Of a DNA stretch of 64,000 bases, positions 34,724 to 43,778 are shown in pieces. The stretch comes from Shewanella sp. KX20019 (GTDB lineage Bacteria; Pseudomonadota; Gammaproteobacteria; Enterobacterales; Shewanellaceae), in NCBI RefSeq assembly GCF_016757755.1, contig NZ_CP068437.1:4774001-4838000 (forward strand), given 5' to 3'. The translations under genes were made by a program, and so were the position numbers. Each line of letters starts with the position of its first letter. The stretch's first letter is position 1. The notes under the pieces were generated by a model. The model was not told where the DNA came from and made no database searches. It saw only the letters and a list, made by a program, of their open reading frames with translations.

Positions 34724-36133
34724 ATGTCAGCTGAATCAGTTTTACAACAACTAAAAGAATTAGAAGTTAAGTTTGTTGATTTGCGTTTTACCGACACTAT
34801 CGGTAAAGAACAGCACGTTTCAATCCCAAGCCACCAAGTTGATGAAGACTTTTTCGAAGACGGCAAAATGTTCGACGGTTCTTCAATTTCTGGCTGGAAA
34901 GGCATTAACGAATCAGACATGGTGTTGATGCCAGATGCTGCAAGCTTCGTACTTGACCCGTTCACAGCAGAAACTACAGCCAACATTCGTTGTGACATTC
35001 TAAACCCAGGCACTATGACAGGTTACAACCGTGACCCACGCTCAATTGCTAAGAAAGCCGAAGACTATTTACGCTCAACGGGTATTGCCGATACCGTATT
35101 GATTGGCCCTGAGCCAGAGTTCTTCCTATTTGATGATGTTAAGTTCAGTTCTGGCATGCAGGGTTGTTTCTACAAGGTTGACGATGCAGAAGCGGCTTGG
35201 AACTCTGGTACTAGCTACGATGGCGGTAACAAGGGTCACCGTCCTGGTGTTAAAGGCGGTTACTTCCCTGTTGCACCTGTTGATTCATCACAAGATCTTC
35301 GTTCAGCTATGTGTCTTGTACTTGAAGATATGGGCCAAGTTGTTGAAGCGCATCACCATGAAGTAGCTACAGCTGGTCAGAACGAGATCGCAACCCGTTT
35401 TAACACGCTAACGCTTAAAGCTGATGAAGTTCAGGTACTAAAGTATGTTGTTCATAACGTTGCTCATGCATACGGAAAAACAGCGACATTCATGCCAAAA
35501 CCAATCGTTGGTGACAACGGTAGTGGTATGCACGTACATCAATCTCTTGCAAAAGATGGCGTAAACTTATTTGCTGGTGACAAGTACGGCGGATTGAGCG
35601 AAATGGCACTTTTCTACATTGGTGGCATCATTAAGCATGCTCGCGCAATTAATGCCTTTGCGAATCCTGCGACTAACTCTTATAAGCGTCTTATCCCACA
35701 CTTTGAAGCGCCAGTAATGCTTGCTTACTCTGCAGCAAACCGTTCAGCGTCGATTCGTATCCCTGTAGTACCAAGTGCTAAAGGCCGTCGTATTGAGCTG
35801 CGTTTCGGTGATCCAATGGCTAACCCATACTTAGCATTCTCTGCAATGTTGATGGCTGGCCTTGACGGTATTCAAAACAAAATTCACCCAGGTGAAGCAA
35901 TGGATAAAGATCTATATGATCTTCCACCAGAAGAAGCGGCTGAAATTCCAACGGTTGCAACTTCACTTGAGAATGCACTTGAGTGTCTAGATGCTGACCG
36001 TGACTTCCTCACCCGCGGTGATGTATTTAGTAATGACTTTATCGACTCATATATCGCACTTAAATCTGCTGATGTTGAGCGTGTTAACCAAACGACTCAC
36101 CCAGTTGAGTTCGAGCTTTACTACAGCTTGTAA
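34724..36133 (+). CDS. glnA: Glutamine synthetase, type I
   Basis: A 469-residue GSI, the same length as the E. coli enzyme. FDGSSISGWKGINESDM, the EAHHHEVATAGQNEI metal/ammonia site, the ATP-binding FMPKPIVGDNGSGMHVH and the adenylylation loop DKDLYDLPPEE with the target Tyr are all present. It condenses glutamate and ammonia. ATG 34724 has CGGAGA upstream; a longer in-frame start overlaps the promoter and is rejected. Nitrogen control is visible in the sigma-54/NtrC sites. It is not adjacent to glnLG, which lie about 15 kb away. Confidence 0.97.
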   Translation: MSAESVLQQLKELEVKFVDLRFTDTIGKEQHVSIPSHQVDEDFFEDGKMFDGSSISGWKGINESDMVLMPDAASFVLDPFTAETTANIRCDILNPGTMTGYNRDPRSIAKKAEDYLRSTGIADTVLIGPEPEFFLFDDVKFSSGMQGCFYKVDDAEAAWNSGTSYDGGNKGHRPGVKGGYFPVAPVDSSQDLRSAMCLVLEDMGQVVEAHHHEVATAGQNEIATRFNTLTLKADEVQVLKYVVHNVAHAYGKTATFMPKPIVGDNGSGMHVHQSLAKDGVNLFAGDKYGGLSEMALFYIGGIIKHARAINAFANPATNSYKRLIPHFEAPVMLAYSAANRSASIRIPVVPSAKGRRIELRFGDPMANPYLAFSAMLMAGLDGIQNKIHPGEAMDKDLYDLPPEEAAEIPTVATSLENALECLDADRDFLTRGDVFSNDFIDSYIALKSADVERVNQTTHPVEFELYYSL

Positions 36134-36177
36134 ACATAAACAATTGAGTTAATGGTGCGATTTTAATCGCCATTTAG

Positions 36178-36210
36178 AAAGCCCTAAGCGGAAACGTTTA
36201 GGGCTTTTTT
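36178..36210 (+). terminator. Terminator of glnA
   Basis: AAAGCCCTAAGCG-GAAA-CGTTTAGGGCTTT followed by T residues, 45 bases after the stop. Confidence 0.92.
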
Positions 36211-36343
36211 GTGCTTATAAATCAATAATATTTTTTATCAGCTGCTGTGATTATTATAATGAACGGCTATAGTTATCTATTAAAGTGCCACACTGACAAC
36301 AAGCCATAATATTAGCCAACCTATCGAAATAGAAGGACATGCT

Positions 36344-38521
36344 ATGCTTGCCAAAATCTACTCCTATTGCCGCTCAATATTCGCCGTAATAATGGTGATC
36401 TCACTTGGCCAGGTCAATGTTAACGCCATTGAGTGGCCACAAGAGGTAGCTGAAAAAGAGGGCACTATTGTTGTATATCAACCGCAGCCTGAATCACTCA
36501 GCGGTAATATTCTGCAAGGGCGTGCGGCCATGTCTCTCGAGCTCATCGATAGAGATGAGCCTATTTTTGGCGCTTTTTGGTTTAGTGCACGCATCGACAC
36601 CAATGCTGACAACGCTACGGTTAGAGACGTTAAAGTCACTCAGGTTCGCTGGCCCGAGTCGACAGCAACAGATGAACAACGCTTTACTGAAGTGGTAGAA
36701 AAAGCCCTCGGCAGCAGTAGTTTTAATATCTCGATGGAGCGCCTATCGGCCAGCCTTGCCAATGCAAAACAGGAAAAGCAAAGCTTAGAAAACATTAAGA
36801 ACGATGCACCCAACATTATTTTCCGACAGCAACTCAGCGTACTGCTGTCTTTCGACGGCTCGCCGCAATTTAGAGAGATAGAAAACAGCCCATATGAGCG
36901 AGCGCTCAATACGCCCTTTGCTGTTGCACGTAATAAGCTGACTAAGAAGTTATACCTCAGTAGTGGCACATTCTGGTATACCGCCGACAACCCTATGGGT
37001 CCTTGGCAAGTGACCGAGTATCCGCCAGAAGATTTGGTTAACATGATCCCAAAGTCTGATGACGCTATGCTGGTCAAAAGTAGCGCTGCACCTGCCGTAA
37101 TTGCTGTGAAAACAGCCACTGAACTAGTTGCAACGGATGGCAAACCCAGATGGAAAAGCCTGACAGCGGGCAAGCTACTTTATGTGAGCAATACCGAGAC
37201 AGCGTGGATTAGAGAAGTTGCTTCTGGTGATATGTATTTGCTGCTGTCTGGGCGCTGGTTTCAAGCCAAGAAAGAAGCTGGTCCCTGGGCTTTTATTCGC
37301 GCAGATAAACTGCCCACGAGCTTTAATGACATTCCGCCTGAATCCGATATTGGTGGCTTACGTGTTTCAGTAGCAGGTACCACTGAAGCGGAACAAGCGA
37401 TGTTAGATGCACAAATCCCCCAGACTGCCGCCATTAAGCGTAGCGAAGCGAAGCTCACCGTTGAATACGATGGCGAGCCAAAGTTTGATGCAATACCCGG
37501 AACCAAAGTCGCTTATGCGGTCAACACCGCGACTCAAGTGTTGAAAATAAACGGTCAATACTATGCAGTTGATAACGCGGTTTGGTTTGTCGCTTCAGCA
37601 GCTAAAGGGCCGTGGAAAGTGGCAGATAACGTTCCGACCGGTGAGATAGCAAAGATCCCCCCGAGTTCACCTGTATATAACACCACCTATGTAGAGATTT
37701 ACGACTCCACCCCCGAGATTGTTTATGTGGGTTATACACCGGGATATATGTGGTCTTACCCATATTATGGTGTGCCAGTATATGGAACAGGTTGGTACTA
37801 TCCGCCTTATTGGGGTCGTTACTATTACCCTAGACCACCGACTTGGGGACTTCATGTTGGTTATAACCCTTGGACTGGCTGGAATGTAGGCGTCAGCTGG
37901 AGCAACGGCTTCTTTCGGGTTGGTGTTGGCTGGAATGCTGGCTGGGGCAATCACCATTATCCCAGCCGATGCTGTGGCGGCTATTACGGGGGAGGTTATC
38001 GTCGCCCGGTAGTGATCAACACTGGAGATATTAATATCGGTAATAGTGTCAGTATTGGTAATCGCACTAATATTTCGAATAGGGTTGCCAAAAACAACCT
38101 TTCTGGCAACAGAGTAGGGGAAAATAACCTCTACAACCATCCTGAGAATCGTATTCGTAATGCCGATCCAAAGAGGGCAAATGACAATATCAGACAAGCG
38201 ACTCACAACAAGAGCCGCACTAACAATGTCTTTGCCGATAAAAATGGCAATATTGCACGAGATAACAATGGCCAATGGCAAAGCCGCAGCAAAGGCAGTT
38301 GGACGCCGGCACCGGAAACCAAGCAGAGAGTTGAAGCAGGACTCAATAATCGTGATACCAGTAAGCCAATCACTATGCCATCGAGACCCAATACTGATAT
38401 GAGTCGACCTACTAATATCAATCGACAAATAAATAATCACAATTTTGACCGCGAAGGACTAAATCGTTCCCGTAGCGCAAGGCAACATGGCGTGGCACGC
38501 GAAGGTCGAAGAGGCCGCTAA
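36344..38521 (+). CDS. Large exported protein with Tyr/Trp/Gly-rich central region, function unknown
   Basis: A 725-residue protein with signal peptide (cleavage near VNA-I28). Residues up to about 460 are a beta-rich region in which modules recur around the pattern W(F/Y)xAxxxxGPW (residues about 208-220, 302-315 and 410-425). Residues about 475-550 are extremely rich in Tyr, Trp, Pro and Gly (WSYPYYGVPVYGTGWYYPPY). The tail is basic, Asn- and Arg-rich. It resembles exported proteins sometimes labelled carbohydrate-binding, but no binding site can be shown. It stands alone with GAAGGA before the start. Confidence 0.7.
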   Translation: MLAKIYSYCRSIFAVIMVISLGQVNVNAIEWPQEVAEKEGTIVVYQPQPESLSGNILQGRAAMSLELIDRDEPIFGAFWFSARIDTNADNATVRDVKVTQVRWPESTATDEQRFTEVVEKALGSSSFNISMERLSASLANAKQEKQSLENIKNDAPNIIFRQQLSVLLSFDGSPQFREIENSPYERALNTPFAVARNKLTKKLYLSSGTFWYTADNPMGPWQVTEYPPEDLVNMIPKSDDAMLVKSSAAPAVIAVKTATELVATDGKPRWKSLTAGKLLYVSNTETAWIREVASGDMYLLLSGRWFQAKKEAGPWAFIRADKLPTSFNDIPPESDIGGLRVSVAGTTEAEQAMLDAQIPQTAAIKRSEAKLTVEYDGEPKFDAIPGTKVAYAVNTATQVLKINGQYYAVDNAVWFVASAAKGPWKVADNVPTGEIAKIPPSSPVYNTTYVEIYDSTPEIVYVGYTPGYMWSYPYYGVPVYGTGWYYPPYWGRYYYPRPPTWGLHVGYNPWTGWNVGVSWSNGFFRVGVGWNAGWGNHHYPSRCCGGYYGGGYRRPVVINTGDINIGNSVSIGNRTNISNRVAKNNLSGNRVGENNLYNHPENRIRNADPKRANDNIRQATHNKSRTNNVFADKNGNIARDNNGQWQSRSKGSWTPAPETKQRVEAGLNNRDTSKPITMPSRPNTDMSRPTNINRQINNHNFDREGLNRSRSARQHGVAREGRRGR

Positions 38522-38543
38522 TAAGCGATAATAGAGTATATTT

Positions 38544-38566
38544 AAGGCCTGTTAACCTCAGGCCTT
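38544..38566 (+). terminator. Hairpin after the large exported protein gene
   Basis: AAGGCCTG and CAGGCCTT arms with a seven-base loop, 23 bases past the stop; no strong T-run follows. Confidence 0.6.
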
Positions 38567-38727
38567 ACTATTTACCCCCGTCCCACCTGGAGATGTAGGA
38601 TTCAGTAGCATGGGTATATCAACCTATCGATTGTTAGGTTGACACCCCCAACATGGCTAGATAGCTTAACGGGTAAACACATCATAAGTCAGTGTTCTGG
38701 CATCAAATAATAAGTGGATCTTCATCT

Positions 38728-39942
38728 ATGTGGCAAAAACTTGAGCCCTATCGTTCTTCGATTATTTTACTGTCAGCGCTGCTGATGGGTGGCGCTATCG
38801 GTATCGTGCTACCTGACCTTGCCATTAAGCTAAAGCCTATAGGGCAAATATTTCTTAATTTGCTATTCATGATTATTGTGCCGCTCGTTGCTATCAGCGT
38901 GACCTCCTCTATCGCTCGCATGACCGATCTTAAGAAACTAGGTGTTATTCTCATCACCCTCTTTCTAGTATCCATTGTGATGGCGATTATCCCCGCTGTA
39001 TCGATTGTTGGCTTGGCGTTGGCCTTTGATCCAGCCCAAGGCGTGGTACTCGATCTACATCAGCATGTGGAAGCGGGGGCTGGCAGCATGGATTTTGTGG
39101 GTCTGTTGACGACCAATGATTTTGTCGGCTTGCTGTCTAAATCTAATATTCTGGCGCTGATCATTATGTCGGTCATTGCCGGTATCGCCATTGGCCAATC
39201 AGGAAAAGATGGCGAAAAAGTCTCTGCCATGCTCGATAGCCTCAATACCGTTATCATGAAAATTGTATCAATATTGATGGTAGCGGCGCCCATAGGATTA
39301 GGCGCTTATTTTGCCTCAACCATGGCCAGCCAAGACACCGAGTTGCTCAGTACGTTTGCTCGCGCTATTGGACTCTTCTTTATTGTGGCGCTTATCTACT
39401 TCACTATTGGCTCGACTATTTACGCATGGGTAGGCGGCGGTACCAAAGGCGTGACTCAATTTTGGAAAAATGCTGTGGCGCCGTCTGTGACCGCATTAGG
39501 CACCAGCTCGTCTCTTGCCACGTTACCAGTGAATATCCGCGCCGCCAATAAAATGGGCATCAAAGAGGAGATAGCTGATATCTGCCTGCCCTTGTTAGTC
39601 AATCTCAATAAGGGTGGTGCTTCGATGACCACCGCACTAAAGATTGTGTTTATCTATTCGATATTGGGCTTAGATTTCACCGCCGATGTGTTTGCACTCA
39701 CCGTGCTTATTTCAGTGTTGTCAGCCTTTATTATTAGTGGTGTACCTGGCGGTGCCTTTTTAGGTGAAATATTTATTGTCACCACTCTGGGGTTACCGAT
39801 AGAGGTTATTCCTATTTTAGTCATTATTGGCGCGGTAACCGATGCTCCCGCCACACTGATCAATGTGATCCACGACCTCAATGCGACTCAGATCATTGAA
39901 CGAATTAATGGTAAACGCTATAAAAGTGAAATTGCTGATTAA
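38728..39942 (+). CDS. Dicarboxylate/amino acid:cation symporter (DAACS family)
   Basis: A 404-residue membrane transporter of the GltP/SstT fold. LGTSSSLATLPVNI is the Ser-rich first re-entrant hairpin and LVNLNKGGASMTTALKI corresponds to the NMDGTA-type unwound helix, here as NKGGAS. VPGGAFLGEIFIVTTLGLP is the second hairpin. It imports a small acidic substrate with Na+ or H+. The altered NMDGT motif leaves substrate open. ATG 38728 gives the usual short N-terminus; a GTG at 38692 would add 12 residues. Confidence 0.85.
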   Translation: MWQKLEPYRSSIILLSALLMGGAIGIVLPDLAIKLKPIGQIFLNLLFMIIVPLVAISVTSSIARMTDLKKLGVILITLFLVSIVMAIIPAVSIVGLALAFDPAQGVVLDLHQHVEAGAGSMDFVGLLTTNDFVGLLSKSNILALIIMSVIAGIAIGQSGKDGEKVSAMLDSLNTVIMKIVSILMVAAPIGLGAYFASTMASQDTELLSTFARAIGLFFIVALIYFTIGSTIYAWVGGGTKGVTQFWKNAVAPSVTALGTSSSLATLPVNIRAANKMGIKEEIADICLPLLVNLNKGGASMTTALKIVFIYSILGLDFTADVFALTVLISVLSAFIISGVPGGAFLGEIFIVTTLGLPIEVIPILVIIGAVTDAPATLINVIHDLNATQIIERINGKRYKSEIAD

Positions 39943-40040
39943 CTACAGAACAAAATAACAGCACAACTATCTCTCACTATCTATTTTCAGACTGTAGTTA
40001 GCGAGAAATTGAAACCTTTATATTTCAACACCTTATCAAT

Positions 40041-40081
40041 ATGACAGTAACGATGTCATACGCCGATTGTATGACTGTCAT
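40041..40081. promoter_or_regulatory. Candidate operator with nested TGTCAT/ATGACA boxes
   Basis: ATGACAGT (40041-40048) and ACTGTCAT (40074-40081) form an outer inverted repeat; GATGTCATAC and GTATGACT form an inner one (40052-40075). The cluster sits 80 bases before the gene at 40164. A likely target is the HTH protein encoded at 40633, by inference. Confidence 0.55.
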
Positions 40082-40163
40082 ATCGATGACGCCGTCTAAA
40101 GTTCAATTCTATGCTCAACTTGCTGCAGTCAAATTCAACTATCGACATAGCAAGGAGCACAAT

Positions 40164-40592
40164 ATGGAAAGCTTAATAACACCACATAAACTGGATACAA
40201 CAATGGATAAGGTCTCAATTACAAACGGATATTGGTACTATTTTAATGATGAAAAGGTTCGAATTACTGCCCATGGTTCCGGGTTTTCAGGTCTAGAAAC
40301 CATTTACATCAATGATGAAGTTGTTGCTGAAAAGCGTAACCTTGGGATGAAGAGTTCTCATGAATTTTGTTACGCTGGAAATGATTATGAAGTGACATTC
40401 CAAGTAAGTAACCTGCTGACTGCAGCGGTAGTCTGCACGCTTTACAAAAATGGCGAGTATGTCGCGACAGAAACCAAAGCCTACCTAAAGATGAGCAGCA
40501 AAGCTGCGCTCAAAAGAGTGTTTATGTTCTTCTTAGCAGGCATTTTATTTGGCGGAATTTCAGCTTGGCTTACATTCCAGTTTATGGGTTAA
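40164..40592 (+). CDS. Membrane-anchored protein of unknown function
   Basis: A 142-residue protein: a soluble N-terminal part of about 110 residues, probably beta-rich (VRITAHGSGFSGLETIYINDEVV), then a basic patch and one C-terminal transmembrane helix (VFMFFLAGILFGGISAWL). ATG 40164 has AAGGAG at the right distance; an earlier in-frame ATG lies inside the candidate operator. It precedes a membrane-tethered HTH gene by 40 bases, so the two probably form a functional pair. No known family was recognised. Confidence 0.7.
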   Translation: MESLITPHKLDTTMDKVSITNGYWYYFNDEKVRITAHGSGFSGLETIYINDEVVAEKRNLGMKSSHEFCYAGNDYEVTFQVSNLLTAAVVCTLYKNGEYVATETKAYLKMSSKAALKRVFMFFLAGILFGGISAWLTFQFMG

Positions 40593-40632
40593 ACTGATGC
40601 ATATTAAAATCTTTAGATATGCGGAGTAGAAC

Positions 40633-40947
40633 ATGGATATTAGTGCTACAACCGTAAAAGATCTGCGGCTATCAAGAGGTTGGACACAACAGCATTTAGC
40701 CGATGCCTGCGATATCAGCTTGCGCACAGTGCAACGAATAGAAAAAGACGGCAGCGCATCAAATGAAACTTTATTAGGCTTGTGCGCGGTATTTGAGATT
40801 GAGCAAAAAACACTAGTTGTTATCCCAAGCCCTAGCCACCAACAGATGCAACAAGTGTCTTTACGGGCTCAGACGTTAACGCTCGCTTTCGCAACTGTGT
40901 GTGGTGGCTGCATAGGGGCGCTAATTATGTTCTTAGTGCTTAGCTGA
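40633..40947 (+). CDS. XRE-family HTH regulator with a C-terminal membrane helix
   Basis: A 104-residue protein. Residues 6-60 are a canonical Cro/C1 HTH (VKDLRLSRGWTQQHLADACDISLRTVQRIEKDG). The last about 25 residues (LTLAFATVCGGCIGALIMFLVL) form one transmembrane helix. A membrane-tethered repressor/activator would sense something at the membrane, plausibly the partner encoded at 40164. A strong bidirectional hairpin follows it immediately. Confidence 0.8.
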   Translation: MDISATTVKDLRLSRGWTQQHLADACDISLRTVQRIEKDGSASNETLLGLCAVFEIEQKTLVVIPSPSHQQMQQVSLRAQTLTLAFATVCGGCIGALIMFLVLS

Positions 40948-40948
40948 C

Positions 40949-40989
40949 AATTAATAAAGTCCAAGTCACTCACTTGGGCTTTATTAATT
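40949..40989. terminator. Bidirectional terminator
   Basis: AATTAATAAAGTCCAAGT and ACTTGGGCTTTATTAATT form an 18-bp stem (one G-T pair) between the HTH gene and the convergent YCF48-type gene. Confidence 0.9.
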
Positions 40990-41019
40990 GTATATTGGGA
41001 TAGAGTCTCAGCGATAAAA

Positions 41020-42039
41020 TCAGTCTACCTGAGGCACGACATAAACCGCTACGCGGCCATTTTGCCCAGCTGCGATCACCGTCCCCCCATCAATAGCCAA
41101 GGTATAATAACCTTGAGTCTGGCCTTTAATTGATAGTGCTTGCCAACTAAAACCGTGGTCAAACGAGATATCCATAGCCAATTTCCCACTCGCTATACAT
41201 CTTGCTTGATGACAAACCATGGCGGTTCTAAGTCCAGAGGTCGATTTACGGGTTTTATGCCAGACTTTCTCTTTCAGATACACCATATTGGCGTCATGCT
41301 TATCACGCTGCTGGTAATCTCCACCAACAACGAAAACATCATTCAAACTATTCATCGCCAGAGCGTAACCACCGGCAGTTTGTGTGTCATCATAGAGCGG
41401 AATGTGCGTTCTTTGCCAATATTCGCCAAAATCCTGCGAAGTATAAATAGAGCTACTGTAGCCGCCGGTGGTGAACCAGGCTTGACCCGCTTCACCGACC
41501 ATAAGAGTGTTACCGCTAGCGGCAAATGCGACTTCACGATCCAGTATTTCAGGTAACTTACCTCGAGCAATTCGCTGCCAACTTTTACCGCCATCCCGAG
41601 TACGTAAAATTACAAAGCAACCGCCAACAGGATCCCCTAATAGCAATCCATTGTTTCTATCCCAAAAAGCAATTGAATCAAAAAAGCCCATTTCATGCTT
41701 GTTTTCAAGCAACAGTTGCCAAGAAGCCCCCTGATCTTCGGTAAGATAGAGTTTAGATAATGCTCCCTCACCAGCGCCCATCACGATTGCAGTGTTAGCA
41801 TCAAAAACCTCAATATCGCGAAAATCAGTTAAAGGCTGATCCTTAATAGAGACATCAAGCCAAGTTTTACCTGAGTCCTTTGACAGGAAAACACTATTGT
41901 TGGAGCCACTAACCCACATAATGCCTGCAGCCGCAGCGCTGCCTCGAAAAGATAAACTCGCATCAATCTGCTGTGTTTGCCATTCGTCCGCCATAGCATT
42001 AACACTGCATAGGGCCAATAACAGTATGAATATCTTCAT
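41020..42039 (-). CDS. Exported YCF48/BNR-repeat beta-propeller protein
   Basis: A 339-residue protein with signal peptide MKIFILLLALCSVNAMA. It has recurrent beta-propeller blades containing Asp-box-like motifs: SKDSGKTWLDVS, TEDQGASWQLL, TRDGGKSWQRI, SQDFGEYWQRT and SFDHGFSWQAL. Such proteins resemble the photosystem II assembly factor Ycf48 and often bind peptides or assist assembly, but here the client is unknown. ATG 42039 is preferred to GTG 42048 because AAGGTGAG overlaps the latter. Convergent with the HTH gene. Confidence 0.8.
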   Translation of the reverse strand: MKIFILLLALCSVNAMADEWQTQQIDASLSFRGSAAAAGIMWVSGSNNSVFLSKDSGKTWLDVSIKDQPLTDFRDIEVFDANTAIVMGAGEGALSKLYLTEDQGASWQLLLENKHEMGFFDSIAFWDRNNGLLLGDPVGGCFVILRTRDGGKSWQRIARGKLPEILDREVAFAASGNTLMVGEAGQAWFTTGGYSSSIYTSQDFGEYWQRTHIPLYDDTQTAGGYALAMNSLNDVFVVGGDYQQRDKHDANMVYLKEKVWHKTRKSTSGLRTAMVCHQARCIASGKLAMDISFDHGFSWQALSIKGQTQGYYTLAIDGGTVIAAGQNGRVAVYVVPQVD

Positions 42040-42168
42040 TAAACTCACCTTGTAAAACTGAAGTTATTTAACTATCAATTAATAATGCTTAATAGGCAAC
42101 CTCGAATAAATATTTAGCTTTCTCCGCGCTTTTAAAACCAACCCATTCACCACCCACTACATTAGCCA

Positions 42169-42195
42169 TTGTTTAAATAAGCTTTTATTAAACAA
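42169..42195. promoter_or_regulatory. Imperfect 27-bp palindrome in a divergent promoter region
   Basis: TTGTTTAA...AAGCTT...TTAAACAA is symmetric apart from two base pairs. It lies between the minus-strand YCF48-type gene and the plus-strand small secreted protein gene. Confidence 0.45.
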
Positions 42196-42255
42196 TACTT
42201 TATATTGGGGGAATGTGAAAAACAGTTGGACAATAATCAACCAAGATGATAAAAA

Positions 42256-42271
42256 TGTGACACACGTCACA
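42256..42271 (+). promoter_or_regulatory. Perfect CRP-type site before the small secreted protein gene
   Basis: TGTGACACACGTCACA equals the CRP consensus TGTGA-N6-TCACA and is flanked by A/T. It ends only 20 bases before the ATG at 42292, so it may overlap or lie downstream of the promoter. Confidence 0.75.
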
Positions 42272-42291
42272 CTTTTATCAGGGGTAGCATA

Positions 42292-42594
42292 ATGAGAAAA
42301 AACCTTACGACTTCATTAATGATGGCAAGCTTACTCTTTTCTGCATCAAGCTTCGCAGGAATGAATTCGGTAGCACAATGTAACGATTGCTCTAATACTG
42401 CAGCATTAGAAGCGGCAAAAACACTTAAAAGTGACAATGTTTATGTGGTTGATTTTGTAAACAGAACCGCTAAAAAGTATATCTCTGACAGCAACGGAAA
42501 TACTGTCGCTGCCAATATGACTTTAGGTGAAATCACCCGCTTAAATCAGCGGTTTGATTATCGTAAAAGCTACCTTCATGCTGTTAAAAATTAA
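42292..42594 (+). CDS. Small exported protein of unknown function
   Basis: A 100-residue protein with a clear signal peptide (cleavage near SSFA-G23). The mature part begins with a Cys pair (QCNDCSN) and is otherwise polar. The sequence GEITRLNQRFDYRKSYLHAV near the end is probably helical. Directly preceded by a perfect CRP-type box, implying cAMP-CRP control. No family recognised. Confidence 0.7.
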   Translation: MRKNLTTSLMMASLLFSASSFAGMNSVAQCNDCSNTAALEAAKTLKSDNVYVVDFVNRTAKKYISDSNGNTVAANMTLGEITRLNQRFDYRKSYLHAVKN

Positions 42595-42611
42595 TTTAAA
42601 AGTTAGCCTAT

Positions 42612-42640
42612 TTGCTCTTTTGCCTTTGGCTAAAGAGCAA
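42612..42640. terminator. Hairpin between the small exported gene and the kynureninase-like gene
   Basis: TTGCTCTTT and AAAGAGCAA arms around an 11-base loop; lies between convergent genes and could serve both. Confidence 0.65.
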
Positions 42641-42643
42641 TAA

Positions 42644-43777
42644 TTACTTGCCTGCTGTTCTCACGAGTTCCAATAACCGCAAGATATCCGCTTCATCATT
42701 ATATATATGCGGTGACACTCTTATACCTTGGCTGCGCGCATCAACACTGATGTTGGCACTTTTTAGGCTCGACAGTACCTGTGGCTGACGCTGACCAAAA
42801 TTCAAGATCATCGTGCCACTGCGCTTATCTTGCTCTCGGGGAGATACCAGCTCACTATCGAGCTCATTGGCCACCAGCTCAATTAAATACTGATTATGTT
42901 GCCGCAGTTTGTCTGAGCCTAGTTGACAAAAATAATCAATACTGTGCGCCGCTATCGCATAGGGCGCTACAGAAGGTGTTCCGCCCCAAAACTTAAGCGC
43001 ACTTTGATGGTACCTAAAATCATGAATGTCGAATTCAAAAGGGTTTTCATGACTGAACCAACCGACATCCTTGGGCTGACAATCTGCAATATGCAGGCTG
43101 TTTACCCATAAGTACGCGGCACCAGAGCCGCCACATAACCATTTGACACTAGAGCCAATCATAAAGTCTGCCTGTAGTGAACTTAAATCCAACGGAACAA
43201 TACCTGCTGATTGAGCAATATCAATCAAGGTTAAAATGCCTCTCGGTTTTGCTACTGTAACAATGTCTTTTATTGGTGATAACTGTCCAGTATTAGAATA
43301 GGCATGACTCACAAACACCATATCAACATCTTTCGTTAGGTGAGCATCCCAAACATTAGCATCGGTAATATCCAGTGCTTTCGGGATAAACCGCAGCTCA
43401 CAGTTTTTTGGCAACGCTTTTTTCAGTGCAAAGCCCATACTGGGGAAATCAATCTCACTCATTAAGATCACTGCATCATCACGTTGTAATGACGCGATAG
43501 ACATCACCAATTTAGTGAGCGCACTCGAAAGATTCACTTGCGGACAAAATTCGCTGGCCGGGGCATTAAACATTTTCGATAAACCATTGGTAAAACGCTC
43601 AATAATGCCGAGCCAGTCTCCCCACGGCTCGACCCCAGAGTCTTGCCATGGCGCAAAAAACTGCTGCCTAAATGCAGCTTCCGCGGTTTTGAGTGGTCTG
43701 CCAACCGAATGATTTAACAGGTAGCTTCCAGGTGCGAGCATAAAATCTTGTTTATGGTTATTTGTTAAATCATCCAC
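42644..43777 (-). CDS. Kynureninase-like class V aminotransferase-fold PLP enzyme
   Basis: A 377-residue PLP enzyme. The internal aldimine Lys lies in IGSSVKWLCGGSGAAYLW, close to the kynureninase pattern (S-x-K-W/Y-L-x-G-G-x-G). LIDIAQSAGIVPLDLSSL is the usual Asp-Gln region. It probably cleaves or transaminates an aromatic amino acid derivative. The start appears to be GTG 43777, one base past the stop of the IDO/PrnB-like gene, so they form an operon. The exact reaction is not provable from sequence. Confidence 0.78.
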   Translation of the reverse strand: MDDLTNNHKQDFMLAPGSYLLNHSVGRPLKTAEAAFRQQFFAPWQDSGVEPWGDWLGIIERFTNGLSKMFNAPASEFCPQVNLSSALTKLVMSIASLQRDDAVILMSEIDFPSMGFALKKALPKNCELRFIPKALDITDANVWDAHLTKDVDMVFVSHAYSNTGQLSPIKDIVTVAKPRGILTLIDIAQSAGIVPLDLSSLQADFMIGSSVKWLCGGSGAAYLWVNSLHIADCQPKDVGWFSHENPFEFDIHDFRYHQSALKFWGGTPSVAPYAIAAHSIDYFCQLGSDKLRQHNQYLIELVANELDSELVSPREQDKRSGTMILNFGQRQPQVLSSLKSANISVDARSQGIRVSPHIYNDEADILRLLELVRTAGK

Positions 43778-43778
43778 T

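Noticed and set aside
37667..38440. 257-codon minus-strand gene opposite the large exported protein
   Set aside because: It is the reverse of a low-complexity region of a well supported gene, and its own translation is Ile/Ser-rich without any domain.
40041..40163. Start of the gene at 40164 placed at 40041
   Set aside because: That ATG lies within the candidate operator and has no ribosome-binding site, whereas ATG 40164 has AAGGAG.
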